From positions 62,001-126,000 of the forward strand of contig JAHIQI010000017.1 of NCBI GenBank assembly GCA_018902755.1: a stretch of DNA of 64,000 nucleotides. Direction: 5' to 3'. Origin of the DNA: Pseudomonadota bacterium (GTDB taxonomy: Bacteria; Desulfobacterota; Desulfarculia; Desulfarculales; Desulfarculaceae). The notes beneath the pieces are model-generated. The model was given only the letters and a program-made list of their open reading frames with translations, did not search any database and was not told the origin of the DNA. Both the position numbers and the translations under genes were made by a program. This document shows positions 25,727 through 33,793 of the stretch, piece by piece (position 1 is the stretch's first letter; the number at the start of each line of letters is the position of its first letter).

Positions 25727-27058
25727 CTACAGGATGGACAGGTAGCGTTTCAGCTCGAAGTCGGTCACGTGCGTGCGGAAGGCGTCCCACTCGGCGGTCT
25801 TGTTCTCGATGAACTTTCCGAACATGTGATCGCCCAGGGTTTCCTTGACCAACTGGCTCTTGGCGGTGAGTTGGATGGCCTCGCCCAGGGTGCCGGGCAG
25901 GGAGTTGATCTTGTGCTTCTTGAGCTCCTTGGGGGTCATCTCGAAGATGTCCTCTTCCACCGGAGCGACCAGCTCGTACTTCTCCTCGATGCCCTTGAGG
26001 CCGGCGGCCAGCATCACCGCGAAGGCCAGGTAGGGGTTGCAGGAGGGGTCGGGGCAGCGCAGCTCGCAACGGGTGGCGGCTTCCTTGCCGGGCTTGTACA
26101 TGGGCACGCGCACCAGGGCGGAGCGGTTGCGCCGCGCCCAGGCCACGTACACCGGGGCCTCGTAGCCGGGCACCAGGCGCTTGTAGCTGTTGACCCACTG
26201 GGCGATGATGGAGCAGAACTCGGGGGCGTGCTTGAGCAGGCCGGCGATGTAGCTCTTGCCCTCGGGGCTCAGGCCGAACTCGTCCTTCTTGTCGAAGAAC
26301 AGGTTCTTCTTACCCTTGAACAGCGACTGGTGCACGTGCATGCCGCTGCCGTTCTCGCCGAAGATGGGCTTGGGCATGAAGGTGGCGTACACGCCGTGCT
26401 TCATGGCGATCTCTTTTACGGTCAGGCGATAGGTCATGGCGTTGTCGGCCATGGTCAGGGCGTCGGTGTAGCGCAGGTCGATCTCATGCTGGCTGGGGGC
26501 CACTTCGTGGTGGCTGTACTCCACGGTGATGCCCAGTTTTTCCAGAGCCAGAATGGTGTCGCGGCGAAGGTCGCTGGCCACGTCCAGGGGAGTCAGGTCG
26601 AAGTAGCCGCCATGGTCCAGAACCTCGGTGCCGTTGGAGTCCTTGAAGTAGAAGAACTCGAGCTCCGGGCCCACGTTCATGGTCAGGCCCATGTCCGCGG
26701 CTCTTTTGAGCTGACGCTTGAGGATGTAGCGGGGGTCGCCCACGTAGGGGGTCAGGTCGGGGTTGAGCACGTCGGCGAACATGCGGGCCACGGCGCCGTC
26801 TTCCTTGTTGCGCCAGGGCAGCAGGGTGAAGGTGCTGGGATCGGGCATGGCCACCATGTCCGATTCGTCGATGCGGGCGAATCCCTGGATGGACGAGCCG
26901 TCAAAGCCCATGCCTTCTGACATGGCCAGTTCCATCTCGCCGGGGGTGACCGCGAAGCTCTTCAGAAAGCCCAGGATGTCGGTGAACCACAGGCGAATGA
27001 ACTTTACATTGTTGTCCTTGATCGCCTTCAGGACGCCTTCCTTGGTCATTTTTGCCAT
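25727..27058 (-). CDS. glnA: Glutamine synthetase, type I, non-adenylylated class
   Basis: 443 residues. GS signatures: GFDGSSIQGF, NVGPELEFFYF, the ATP-site FMPKPIFGENGSGMHVHQS and the NRSALVRVP region. It makes glutamine from glutamate, ammonium and ATP. The segment that carries the adenylylated Tyr in enterobacterial enzymes reads EEDIFEMTPKEL, so Phe372 stands at that position and AMP cannot be attached there. The length (about 440) also fits the GSI-alpha group. It is transcribed from its own sigma-54 promoter (27182-27196) with two upstream activator-type palindromes, and lies directly after the glnB terminator. Confidence 0.96.
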   Translation of the reverse strand: MAKMTKEGVLKAIKDNNVKFIRLWFTDILGFLKSFAVTPGEMELAMSEGMGFDGSSIQGFARIDESDMVAMPDPSTFTLLPWRNKEDGAVARMFADVLNPDLTPYVGDPRYILKRQLKRAADMGLTMNVGPELEFFYFKDSNGTEVLDHGGYFDLTPLDVASDLRRDTILALEKLGITVEYSHHEVAPSQHEIDLRYTDALTMADNAMTYRLTVKEIAMKHGVYATFMPKPIFGENGSGMHVHQSLFKGKKNLFFDKKDEFGLSPEGKSYIAGLLKHAPEFCSIIAQWVNSYKRLVPGYEAPVYVAWARRNRSALVRVPMYKPGKEAATRCELRCPDPSCNPYLAFAVMLAAGLKGIEEKYELVAPVEEDIFEMTPKELKKHKINSLPGTLGEAIQLTAKSQLVKETLGDHMFGKFIENKTAEWDAFRTHVTDFELKRYLSIL

Positions 27059-27181
27059 GCTCGTTTTCCTCCTTGAGAACTAAATTGGCTTGACCTTGGC
27101 CGCAGTTAACGTCGTGGAAGCCGTCCGGTCCCACGTTTTCTGACGCGGCACTTTACAAATTGGTAGCTTATGTTTGGCGAA

Positions 27182-27196
27182 GCAATTTCTACGCCA
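27182..27196 (-). promoter_or_regulatory. Sigma-54 promoter of glnA
   Basis: Minus strand TGGCGT-AGAAA-TTGC, giving the invariant GG-N10-GC spacing, about 125 bp upstream of the glnA ATG. Five of six -24 positions are not all consensus (GT for AC), but the TTGC -12 is perfect. Confidence 0.75.
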
Positions 27197-27272
27197 AACT
27201 TGCTAAAAAAATACAAATAGCTGATTAAACTGTCTTTTGCAGGGAGGGCCTTTTAAGAGGCATCGTAGAACG

Positions 27273-27318
27273 CTACCGGTTGGTATGAACGGCCCTGGAC
27301 AAACCTACCATTTGGTGG
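27273..27318. promoter_or_regulatory. Tandem activator-type palindromes upstream of glnA
   Basis: CTACC-GGTT-GGTAT at 27273-27286 and CTACC-ATTT-GGTGG at 27305-27318, 32 bp apart centre to centre, about three helical turns. They sit about 80-135 bp upstream of the sigma-54 site, where enhancer-binding activators act. The first matches the palindromes at 30188 and 31824; the second is weaker. The remainder of the 27059-27426 gap holds the glnA leader, the sigma-54 site and the glnB terminator. Confidence 0.65.
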
Positions 27319-27364
27319 GCCTGCCCGTTCCCTTTGCTCGATCCGCGGCTTTATTCATACATCA

Positions 27365-27402
27365 TAAAGGCCCGGAAGGCTTGGGGGCAAGCCTTCCGGG
27401 CC
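27365..27402 (-). terminator. Terminator of glnB
   Basis: GGCCCGGAAGGCTTG and CAAGCCTTCCGGGCC form a perfect 15 bp stem around a four-base loop, followed by TTTAT on the minus strand, 24 bp after the glnB stop. Confidence 0.88.
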
Positions 27403-27426
27403 GGGCTCAGGTTTGGTTTGCAGGCG

Positions 27427-27768
27427 TTAGCCCATGGCGGGCGGTCCGTCCTCGCCGGTGCGGATGCGCATGGCTTCTTCCATGGGCAGCACGAAGATGA
27501 CTCCGTCGCCGATCTCGCCGGTGCGGGCGCCCTTGACGATGGCCTGCTTGGCGGTCTCCACGAAGTCGTCGTTGAGGCCGATTTCCACGCGGACCTTCTT
27601 GAGCAGGTTCACTTCCTGCTCCACCCCGCGGTAGGTTTCCGAGAACCCCCGCTGGCGGCCGGACCCCACTACATTGGTGACCGACATGTTGAAGATTTCC
27701 GCCTCGTACAGGGCCTGCTTTACGTCGTTGAGTCTTTCGGGCTTGATGTATGCCACTATCATTTTCAT
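27427..27768 (-). CDS. glnB: PII signal-transduction protein lacking the uridylylation Tyr
   Basis: 113 residues from the ATG at 27768, with GGAG upstream. PII hallmarks: MIVAYIKPERLNDVKQAL, the T-loop start GSGRQRG, ARTGEIGDGVIFV and RIRTGEDG. In the T-loop Tyr46 is kept (ETYRG) but residue 51, the uridylylated Tyr in enterobacteria, is Gln (YRGVEQEV). The protein should still bind ATP/ADP and 2-oxoglutarate but cannot be modified by a GlnD-type enzyme at that site. It is 17 bp after amt and most likely plugs the Amt channel when nitrogen is plentiful. Confidence 0.95.
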   Translation of the reverse strand: MKMIVAYIKPERLNDVKQALYEAEIFNMSVTNVVGSGRQRGFSETYRGVEQEVNLLKKVRVEIGLNDDFVETAKQAIVKGARTGEIGDGVIFVLPMEEAMRIRTGEDGPPAMG

Positions 27769-27785
27769 TTGATCTCCGCCCCTTT

Positions 27786-29126
27786 CTATCTGGTGGTGAA
27801 GATCTGGAAGTCTGAGTAGGCTTCCATACCGTGTTCTTCGATATCCAGGCCGCGGACTTCCTCTTCCTTGGACACCCGCAGACCCATGATGGCCTTGACT
27901 GCCAGGAATACCACGGCCATGCAGGCCATGGCAAAGACAGCGCAAATCACCGTGCCCATGATCTGAATGCCGAGCTGGGTGAAGCCGCCGCCGTGCAGCA
28001 GGCCGTCGTTGCCCAGGCCCAGGGCCTTCTGGCCCCATATGCCCACCGCGATGGTGCCCCACATGCCGTTGAAGGCGTGCACCGGGACCGCGCCCACCGG
28101 GTCGTCGATGTGCAGCTTGTCCAAGAGGGACACGCCCAGGACCACGATGCCGCCGCCGATGAGGCCGATGGCCATGGCGGCCCAGGGGCTGACCACGGCG
28201 CAGGGTGCGGTGATGGCCACCAGGCCGGCCAAGGCGCCGTTCATGCACATGGTGAGGTCAGGCTTGCCGTAGGTGACCCAGGTCAGGAACATGGCGCCGA
28301 TGGCGCCGGCCGCGGCAGCCAGGTTGGTGTTGACGGTGATCAGCGCGATGGCCATGGCGTTTTCAGTGCCCGAGGCGGCCAGCTGGCTACCGGGGTTGAA
28401 CCCGAACCAACCGAACCACAGGATGAACACGCCCAAGGCGGCCAAGGGGATGTTGTGACCGGCCAGCACCCGGCTCTTGCCGTCGGGGCCGTAGCGGCCG
28501 ATACGGGGGCCGAGGATCATGGCGCCCACCAGGCCGACCCAGCCGCCGGTGCCGTGCACGATGGTGGAGCCGGCGAAGTCAAAAAAGCCCATCTTGGACA
28601 GCCAGCCACCGCCCCAGGTCCAGTGACCGATGATGGGGTAGATGATGGCGGTCAAAAACACCGTGGCGATCAGGTAGCTGGGGAACTTGGTGCGCTCGGC
28701 CATGACACCGGATACGATGGTGGCCGCGGTGCCGCAGAAGACCGCCTGGAACATCCAGGCCGCCCACACCGGCAGGCCGTCGCTGGTCAGGCCGGAGAGG
28801 CCGAAGCCGCTGAGGCCGATAAAGGAGTTGCCTTCGCCGAACATGAACGCATATCCTACGATGAAGTAGAGAATGCTGGCCAGGGCGAAGTCCATGAAGT
28901 TCTTTGCCAGGATGTTGGCCGCGTTCTTGGCCCGGGTCAGACCCGCCTCCACCATGGCGAATCCGGGCTGCATGAAGAACACCAGATAGGCTGCCAACAG
29001 CACCCATACCGTATCCAGGTCGTTGATCTTGGGGGCTTTGGCCGCCTCTTCCGCCCAGGCGGGCAGGGCGGATACTAGTCCCAGGCCCACTAGGGTGGTT
29101 AGAGAGGCCGTCACGCGCTTAATCAT
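27786..29126 (-). CDS. amt: Ammonium transporter Amt
   Basis: 446 residues. A cleavable signal-like first helix is followed by about 11 membrane segments. Family motifs: the FMQPGFAMVEAGLTRAKNAAN segment region, DFAGSTIVHGTGGWVGLVGA (with the first pore His) and VPVHAFNGMWG (second pore His). It moves ammonium across the inner membrane. Translated after the porin gene and followed by glnB at 17 bp, the standard amt-glnK pairing. Confidence 0.96.
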   Translation of the reverse strand: MIKRVTASLTTLVGLGLVSALPAWAEEAAKAPKINDLDTVWVLLAAYLVFFMQPGFAMVEAGLTRAKNAANILAKNFMDFALASILYFIVGYAFMFGEGNSFIGLSGFGLSGLTSDGLPVWAAWMFQAVFCGTAATIVSGVMAERTKFPSYLIATVFLTAIIYPIIGHWTWGGGWLSKMGFFDFAGSTIVHGTGGWVGLVGAMILGPRIGRYGPDGKSRVLAGHNIPLAALGVFILWFGWFGFNPGSQLAASGTENAMAIALITVNTNLAAAAGAIGAMFLTWVTYGKPDLTMCMNGALAGLVAITAPCAVVSPWAAMAIGLIGGGIVVLGVSLLDKLHIDDPVGAVPVHAFNGMWGTIAVGIWGQKALGLGNDGLLHGGGFTQLGIQIMGTVICAVFAMACMAVVFLAVKAIMGLRVSKEEEVRGLDIEEHGMEAYSDFQIFTTR

Positions 29127-29150
29127 CTCTAACTGCTCCTTTTGGAAGTT

Positions 29151-29183
29151 GGCCCGGCCGGAGCCACTACCTCTGGCCGGGCC
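29151..29183 (-). terminator. Hairpin between porin and amt
   Basis: GGCCCGGCC pairs with GGCCGGGCC (9 bp, perfect) around a 15-base loop. No T-run on the minus strand, so it is more likely an attenuator or stabiliser of the porin message than a full stop. Confidence 0.45.
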
Positions 29184-29199
29184 TTAGTTTGTTCAGGAC

Positions 29200-29970
29200 C
29201 TAGAAGGACGCCCCGACCACCAAGCCGAAGTAGATGTTGTTCTCGTCCTGGATAGGCTCCATGCTGTCTTTGATATCGCTGTCCACCAGGCCGGTGAAGA
29301 CCACCTGGGGAGTCAAGGTCACGTACTCGCCGATGCCGAAGGGCAGGGAAACGTAGAGCGAGTAGTCGGTGAAGCCGCTCTTGTCGCTGCCGTAGTAGAA
29401 GCTGTTGTTGTCGTCGCTGCCGTAGCCGATGGAGGCGCCCACCGCCAGGGACCAGCCAATCGTCTCGTTGAGCTTGGGCAGATCCAGGGAGTAGTCCAAG
29501 GCGCCCAAGATGTAGTAGCCGTTAGACTCCTGCACGTCCTTGTAGATGGTGATGCTGGGGGTGACGATCCAGTCGTAGCTCACGCCGGCGTACAGCTCGG
29601 TGGTGTCGCCCACGTCACTGTTGGGGAAGGTGTAACGGATGACGCCCACCGGGATGCTGAACTTGCCCAATTCAAAGGTGTAGTCCAAGGTCAGGTCGAT
29701 CTCGTCTATCTCGTTGCGGCGATCGTTCTCGTCGGTGAGCATGTAGTCGACCCACACGTTGAAGGAAAAGCCGCCAAGCCCCGCGGTGATCGAGGGCTGG
29801 GCCACCCAGTCGTCAACCACCACGATGCCGCGCCATACGTACTTGCTGTTGAAGGCCACCTCGGCGTCCAGGGTGGGGGTCAGCTTGGCTTGGGCGGTAG
29901 TAGCGGAGGCCAGCCCCATGGGCAGGGCCATACAGATCGCCAGGATTAGGGTGAGTGCCAGTTTCTTCAT
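29200..29970 (-). CDS. Outer-membrane porin-like protein, TorF/Gcw_chp type
   Basis: 256 residues. Signal peptide (MKKLALTLILAICMALPMG, cleavage near AQA), then a run of alternating amphipathic strands with many Tyr, Trp, Asp and Gly (FNSKYVWRGIVV, VNVWVDYML-like strands, YDWIVTPSITIYKD) and a terminal Phe, all typical of an outer-membrane beta-barrel. The opening YVWRG matches the TorF/Gcw_chp putative porin family. It is the first gene behind the sigma-54 promoter at 30073-30087, ahead of amt and glnB, which implies a role in nitrogen acquisition across the outer membrane. An 8 bp hairpin (30016-30038) lies in its leader. Confidence 0.8.
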   Translation of the reverse strand: MKKLALTLILAICMALPMGLASATTAQAKLTPTLDAEVAFNSKYVWRGIVVVDDWVAQPSITAGLGGFSFNVWVDYMLTDENDRRNEIDEIDLTLDYTFELGKFSIPVGVIRYTFPNSDVGDTTELYAGVSYDWIVTPSITIYKDVQESNGYYILGALDYSLDLPKLNETIGWSLAVGASIGYGSDDNNSFYYGSDKSGFTDYSLYVSLPFGIGEYVTLTPQVVFTGLVDSDIKDSMEPIQDENNIYFGLVVGASF

Positions 29971-30072
29971 GATTTTCTCCTTCCAGATGCGTTTTGGTAT
30001 TTCTCGATTCGTTTTCCGGCGGCCAGCCTAGCCGCCGGAGTATCCTTTGCTTGCCTATGGCCCTGTGCATTG

Positions 30073-30087
30073 GCAAGGTGCGTGCCA
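30073..30087 (-). promoter_or_regulatory. Sigma-54 promoter of porin-amt-glnB
   Basis: Minus strand TGGCAC-GCACC-TTGC is an exact consensus match with GG-N10-GC spacing, about 103 bp before the porin ATG. It is the only promoter-like element in the gap, so the unit should depend on sigma-54 and an enhancer-binding activator. Confidence 0.92.
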
Positions 30088-30136
30088 TCAGGTGAATTGA
30101 AGGAGACAAATCACATAACTATCTAAATTGTATGGA

Positions 30137-30167
30137 TAAAAAAATGGAGGCCCCGATTGGGGCCCCC
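30137..30167 (-). terminator. Terminator of the sigma-54 activator gene
   Basis: Minus strand GGGGGCCCC, loop AATC, GGGGCCTCC, then ATTTTTTT. It lies between the activator stop and the porin promoter and separates the two transcripts. Confidence 0.85.
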
Positions 30168-30187
30168 ACTTGAGGTCGGCCAAAAAA

Positions 30188-30201
30188 ATACCTTGCGGTA
30201 T
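30188..30201. promoter_or_regulatory. Activator-type palindrome upstream of the porin-amt-glnB promoter
   Basis: ATACC-TTGC-GGTAT, a perfect 5+5 inverted repeat centred about 115 bp upstream of the sigma-54 site. Position is classic for an enhancer. The same core recurs upstream of the activator gene and glnA. Confidence 0.75.
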
Positions 30202-30217
30202 GAAATATGGGGTTAAG

Positions 30218-31774
30218 TTACTTTTTCGTACGGAACCTTTTGGGGTCGATGCCGTATCTTTTGACCCTCAACCCCATCAGCCGCTCGCTGATCCCCAGGT
30301 TGCGCGCGGCCAAGGCCTTGTTACCCCGAGAATTTTTGAGCGCGTCCGCGATCAACTCCTTTTCCACGTTCTCCATGGTGGACTTCAGGGTGCCCTGGTG
30401 CATGGTCCCCGAGGCCTCGGCGGTTTGCAGGGTGGGGGGCAGGTTGTGCCCGTGGATCACCTCATCGGAGGACAGGATAACCGCCCGTTCTATATAGTTT
30501 TCCAGCTCGCGCACGTTGCCCGGCCAGTGGTAGGACATGAGCATGTCGATGGCCGGGGTGGAGACGCGGCGGATGGTCTTGCCGTTGGCCTCGCTGAACC
30601 TTTCGGCAAAGTGGTTGGCCAGGAGCAACACGTCGGTGCCCCGCTCCCGCAGAGGAGGCACATGGATGGGGAACACGTTGAGCCGGTAGTAGAGGTCCTG
30701 GCGAAACGTGCCGATTTCCAACAGCTTTTCCAGCTCACGGTTGGTGGCGGCGATGACCCGCACGTCGCTCTTGATGGTCTCGGTGCCGCCGACTCGCTCG
30801 AACTCGCGCTCCTGGAGCACCCGCAAGAGCTTGACCTGGGTGGCCGGAGAGAGGTCGCCCACCTCGTCCAGGAAGATGGTGCCCCCGTCGGCCAGCTCGA
30901 AACGCCCCTTGCGCTGGTTGTGGGCTCCGGTGAAGGAGCCTTTTTCGTGGCCGAACAGTTCGCTTTCAATGACGCTTTCAGGAAGGGCCGCGCAGTTGAC
31001 CTTAATGAAAGGCTTGCTGGCCCTGAGACTGTTGTAGTGGATGGCGTGGGCCACCAACTCCTTGCCGGTGCCGCTTTCGCCCCGGATCAACACCGTGGTG
31101 TTGCTCTGGCAGACCTGGGCGATAAGGTCGTACACCATCTGCATGGCCTTGGATTTGCCAATGATGTTGGCCGGATGGAAGCGGTCGCGCAGGGTCTCCT
31201 GCAAGCGGTCGTTTTCCTCGCGCAGGCGCTGCTGCTCTTCCATGACCTCCTGGCGCAGGCGCACCGCCTGGGCGATCATGGAGCCGATGACGCTCATCAG
31301 GCGCACATCCTCTTCCAGGGACACCGTGGCCTGGAACAGGCGATCGGCGCTGAGCGCCCCGATCACCTCGTTGCCCAGCTTGATGGGCACGCAAATAAAG
31401 GAAATGTCGCTTTTATCCAGTTTGCTGCGCGCCCCGGTGCGGTCCAGGAAGTGGGGCTCATCGCCGATATGCTCCACCACCATGGCACGGCCCGACTGCA
31501 CCACCTGGCCGGTGACGCCCTCGCCCAGTTTGTAGCGGCCCCGTTCGCGCTGTTTGGCGCTCAGGCCGTGGGCCGCCTCGATCAAAATCTCGCCGGTCTC
31601 GCGGTTGAGCAGGGTGATGGTGCCGCGCATCATGCCCATATGATTGGAAATTAGCTCCAACACCGGGGCCACGACGTCCCTGAGGTCCATGCTGCGCTCG
31701 AGGGTCCGGCTGATCTCGAAGAGCAGCGATAGTTCCTTGACCTCGCGCTGATAGGGTGCGCTATTGGGGCTCAT
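30218..31774 (-). CDS. NifA-like sigma-54-dependent activator (GAF-AAA-Fis)
   Basis: 518 residues from the ATG at 31774. An N-terminal GAF domain (about 20-175) is followed by a linker helix, the AAA+ core with Walker A GESGTGKE, the sigma-54-contact loop GSFTGA (Ser for the usual Ala), Walker B GGTIFLDEVGD, and a C-terminal Fis-type helix-turn-helix (NKALAARNLGISERLMGLRV). The domain order is that of NifA, but no nif genes are in view and the linked targets are porin, amt, glnB and glnA. I infer it is the nitrogen regulator of this locus, with GAF or PII sensing nitrogen status. The frame extends upstream to 31948 but the extra part crosses its own promoter and operator. Confidence 0.92.
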   Translation of the reverse strand: MSPNSAPYQREVKELSLLFEISRTLERSMDLRDVVAPVLELISNHMGMMRGTITLLNRETGEILIEAAHGLSAKQRERGRYKLGEGVTGQVVQSGRAMVVEHIGDEPHFLDRTGARSKLDKSDISFICVPIKLGNEVIGALSADRLFQATVSLEEDVRLMSVIGSMIAQAVRLRQEVMEEQQRLREENDRLQETLRDRFHPANIIGKSKAMQMVYDLIAQVCQSNTTVLIRGESGTGKELVAHAIHYNSLRASKPFIKVNCAALPESVIESELFGHEKGSFTGAHNQRKGRFELADGGTIFLDEVGDLSPATQVKLLRVLQEREFERVGGTETIKSDVRVIAATNRELEKLLEIGTFRQDLYYRLNVFPIHVPPLRERGTDVLLLANHFAERFSEANGKTIRRVSTPAIDMLMSYHWPGNVRELENYIERAVILSSDEVIHGHNLPPTLQTAEASGTMHQGTLKSTMENVEKELIADALKNSRGNKALAARNLGISERLMGLRVKRYGIDPKRFRTKK

Positions 31775-31791
31775 AATCCGTTTCTCGCTTT

Positions 31792-31845
31792 TTTGTATCA
31801 CCGGAAAGTAACTTGTCGAGCACAAACATACCATGCGGTATGTTT
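31792..31845 (-). promoter_or_regulatory. Promoter and strong palindromic operator of the activator gene
   Basis: A 9+9 perfect inverted repeat, AAACATACC-ATGC-GGTATGTTT, spans 31824-31845. Next to it lies a sigma-70-like promoter: TCGACA (31814-31819), 16 bp, TACAAA (31792-31797). The operator begins 5 bp upstream of the -35, so binding would affect the gene's own transcription. It is the best copy of the locus-wide TACC-N4-GGTA motif. Confidence 0.75.
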
Positions 31846-31883
31846 GACCGCAATGACTAACAGATTGGTAGAGAGGCCGGGTT

Positions 31884-33608
31884 TTAGGGCTTGGGCCCGA
31901 AGCCGGGCCGGTAGTGGTTGGTGATGGGCAGACGCCGGTCCCGGCCAAAGGCCTTGGGGGTGATCTTGATGCCCGGAGGGGCCTGGCGGCGCTTGTACTC
32001 GTTGATGTCCACCAGGCGGATGATCTCGCGCACCGTGGCCGAGTCGTGGCCCAGGGCCACTATCTCGTCCAGCACCAGATCGTTCTCCACGTAGGCTTCC
32101 AGGATGGGGTCCAGCACCTCGTAGGGGGGCAGGGAGTCGCTGTCCTTCTGGTCGGGCCTCAGCTCCGCCGAGGGGGCGCGCTCGATGGTGCTGACCGGGA
32201 TTCGCTCCCGCCGGGCCTTTTGGTTCACAAAGGCCGACAACTCGTACACCAGGGTCTTGGGCACGTCCTTGATCACCGCGAAGCCCCCGGCCATGTCGCC
32301 GTACAGGGTGCAGTAGCCCACCGCGGTTTCGCTCTTGTTGCCGGTGGTCAAGACCAGCCAGCCGAAGCGGTTGGACAGGGCCATGAGGATGTTGCCCCGG
32401 ATGCGGGCCTGGAGGTTTTCGTGCTCCACCCCGGCCGGGCCGGGACCGAAAGCCTCCCTGAGCTCGTCCAAATATATATGGTAGATGTGAGCCACGGGCA
32501 CGGTGATGATCTGGATGCCCAGGTTGGCGGCCAACAGCTCCGCATCGCCCCTGGTCTCGCCGGAGGTGAACTGGCTGGGCATGGTCACCCCGGTGACGTT
32601 TTCGCGGCCCAGGGCGTCCACCGCGATGCAGGCGGTTAAGGCCGAGTCTATGCCTCCCGAGAGCCCCAGCACCGCCCGCTTGAAGCCGTTCTTGCCCATG
32701 TAGTCGCGGGTGCCCAGGACCAGGGCCTCATAGGTCTCGGCCAGGTAGCTCATCTCCGTGGCGCAGTAGGGGGCCTTGGGTTTGAGGGGCTCGGGGCAGG
32801 GCAGAGGCAGGCGCACCGAGTTCACCCCCGGCGCGTCGTCCAGGTCGGGCAAATCCACCGCCGGGGGCAGCTCCAGGTCCACCACCTGCAAATACGGCTC
32901 GAAGCGCGGGGCGCAGGCCAAGGTCTCTCCCTGGGGGGAGACCGCCAGGCTGCCGCCGTCGAAGATCAACTCGTCCTGGCCACCCACCATGTTGTTGTAA
33001 AAGACGTAGGACCCCGTGTCCCGGGCGAAGCGGGCCACGATCTGCTTGCGGACGTCCAGCTTGCCCGCGTGGAAGGGCGAGGCCGAGATGTTCAGCACCA
33101 CCTGGGCCTTTTGCCTGAGGGCGCAGATCTCGCAATCGTCGCCCTCCACCCAGACATCCTCGCAGATGGTCACCATCAGGCGCACGCCGTCCAGATCCAG
33201 GAGCAGGCAGTCGGTGCCCGGGGAGAAGTAGCGCATTTCGTCGAACACGCCGTAGTTGGGCAGCTCCTTCTTGCGGTAGACCGCCTTCACCTCGCCCTGG
33301 CTGATTACCGCCGCCGCGTTGTAGCAAAGCCCCCGCTCGGGATCGGCGTCGGCAAAGCCCACCACCATGTTGATGCCGGTGCAACTCTTGGCCAGCTCGC
33401 GCACCGCCGCCCGGCTGTCGGCCAGGAAGCGGGGCTTGATCAAAAGATCCTCGGGCGGGTAGCCGGTCACGGCCAGCTCGGGGAAGGTGACCAGGTGGGC
33501 CCCGGCGGCCTTGGCGCTGCGGGCATGCTCGTAGATCATGGCCAGGTTGGCGCTGATGTCTCCCACGGTGGGGTTGATCTGGGCCTGGGCTATACGCAGG
33601 ATGGGCAT
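31884..33608 (-). CDS. nadE: Glutamine-dependent NAD synthetase
   Basis: 574 residues. N-terminal nitrilase-like glutaminase (ELAVTGYPPEDLL, with catalytic Glu, Lys in YRKKELPNYGVFDE and Cys in VTICEDVW), C-terminal synthetase with P-loop LSGGIDSALTA. It amidates deamido-NAD with ammonia channelled from glutamine, the last step of NAD synthesis. Placed just upstream of a nitrogen regulator; the link may be coincidental. Confidence 0.95.
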   Translation of the reverse strand: MPILRIAQAQINPTVGDISANLAMIYEHARSAKAAGAHLVTFPELAVTGYPPEDLLIKPRFLADSRAAVRELAKSCTGINMVVGFADADPERGLCYNAAAVISQGEVKAVYRKKELPNYGVFDEMRYFSPGTDCLLLDLDGVRLMVTICEDVWVEGDDCEICALRQKAQVVLNISASPFHAGKLDVRKQIVARFARDTGSYVFYNNMVGGQDELIFDGGSLAVSPQGETLACAPRFEPYLQVVDLELPPAVDLPDLDDAPGVNSVRLPLPCPEPLKPKAPYCATEMSYLAETYEALVLGTRDYMGKNGFKRAVLGLSGGIDSALTACIAVDALGRENVTGVTMPSQFTSGETRGDAELLAANLGIQIITVPVAHIYHIYLDELREAFGPGPAGVEHENLQARIRGNILMALSNRFGWLVLTTGNKSETAVGYCTLYGDMAGGFAVIKDVPKTLVYELSAFVNQKARRERIPVSTIERAPSAELRPDQKDSDSLPPYEVLDPILEAYVENDLVLDEIVALGHDSATVREIIRLVDINEYKRRQAPPGIKITPKAFGRDRRLPITNHYRPGFGPKP

Positions 33609-33793
33609 GATCTTTTCCCGTTGGGGTGATCCATGGGGGCCATTGATGGATTATACATATATGATCGGCGGCGAAAAGGGCCCTGTGTCTCCTAGGGTTT
33701 TCTGGGCTTCCCCAAGGGCGGAGGCCGGGTTCCCAGGCAGGCCTAAAAAGGGCGGGCGGGGGGACGAAAAGTTACGGATGCCGGCGGGGCGAC

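Noticed and set aside
30218..31774. Calling the activator NifA and the locus a nitrogen-fixation region
   Set aside because: Domain order fits NifA, but no nif gene is present and all linked targets are ammonium-assimilation genes.
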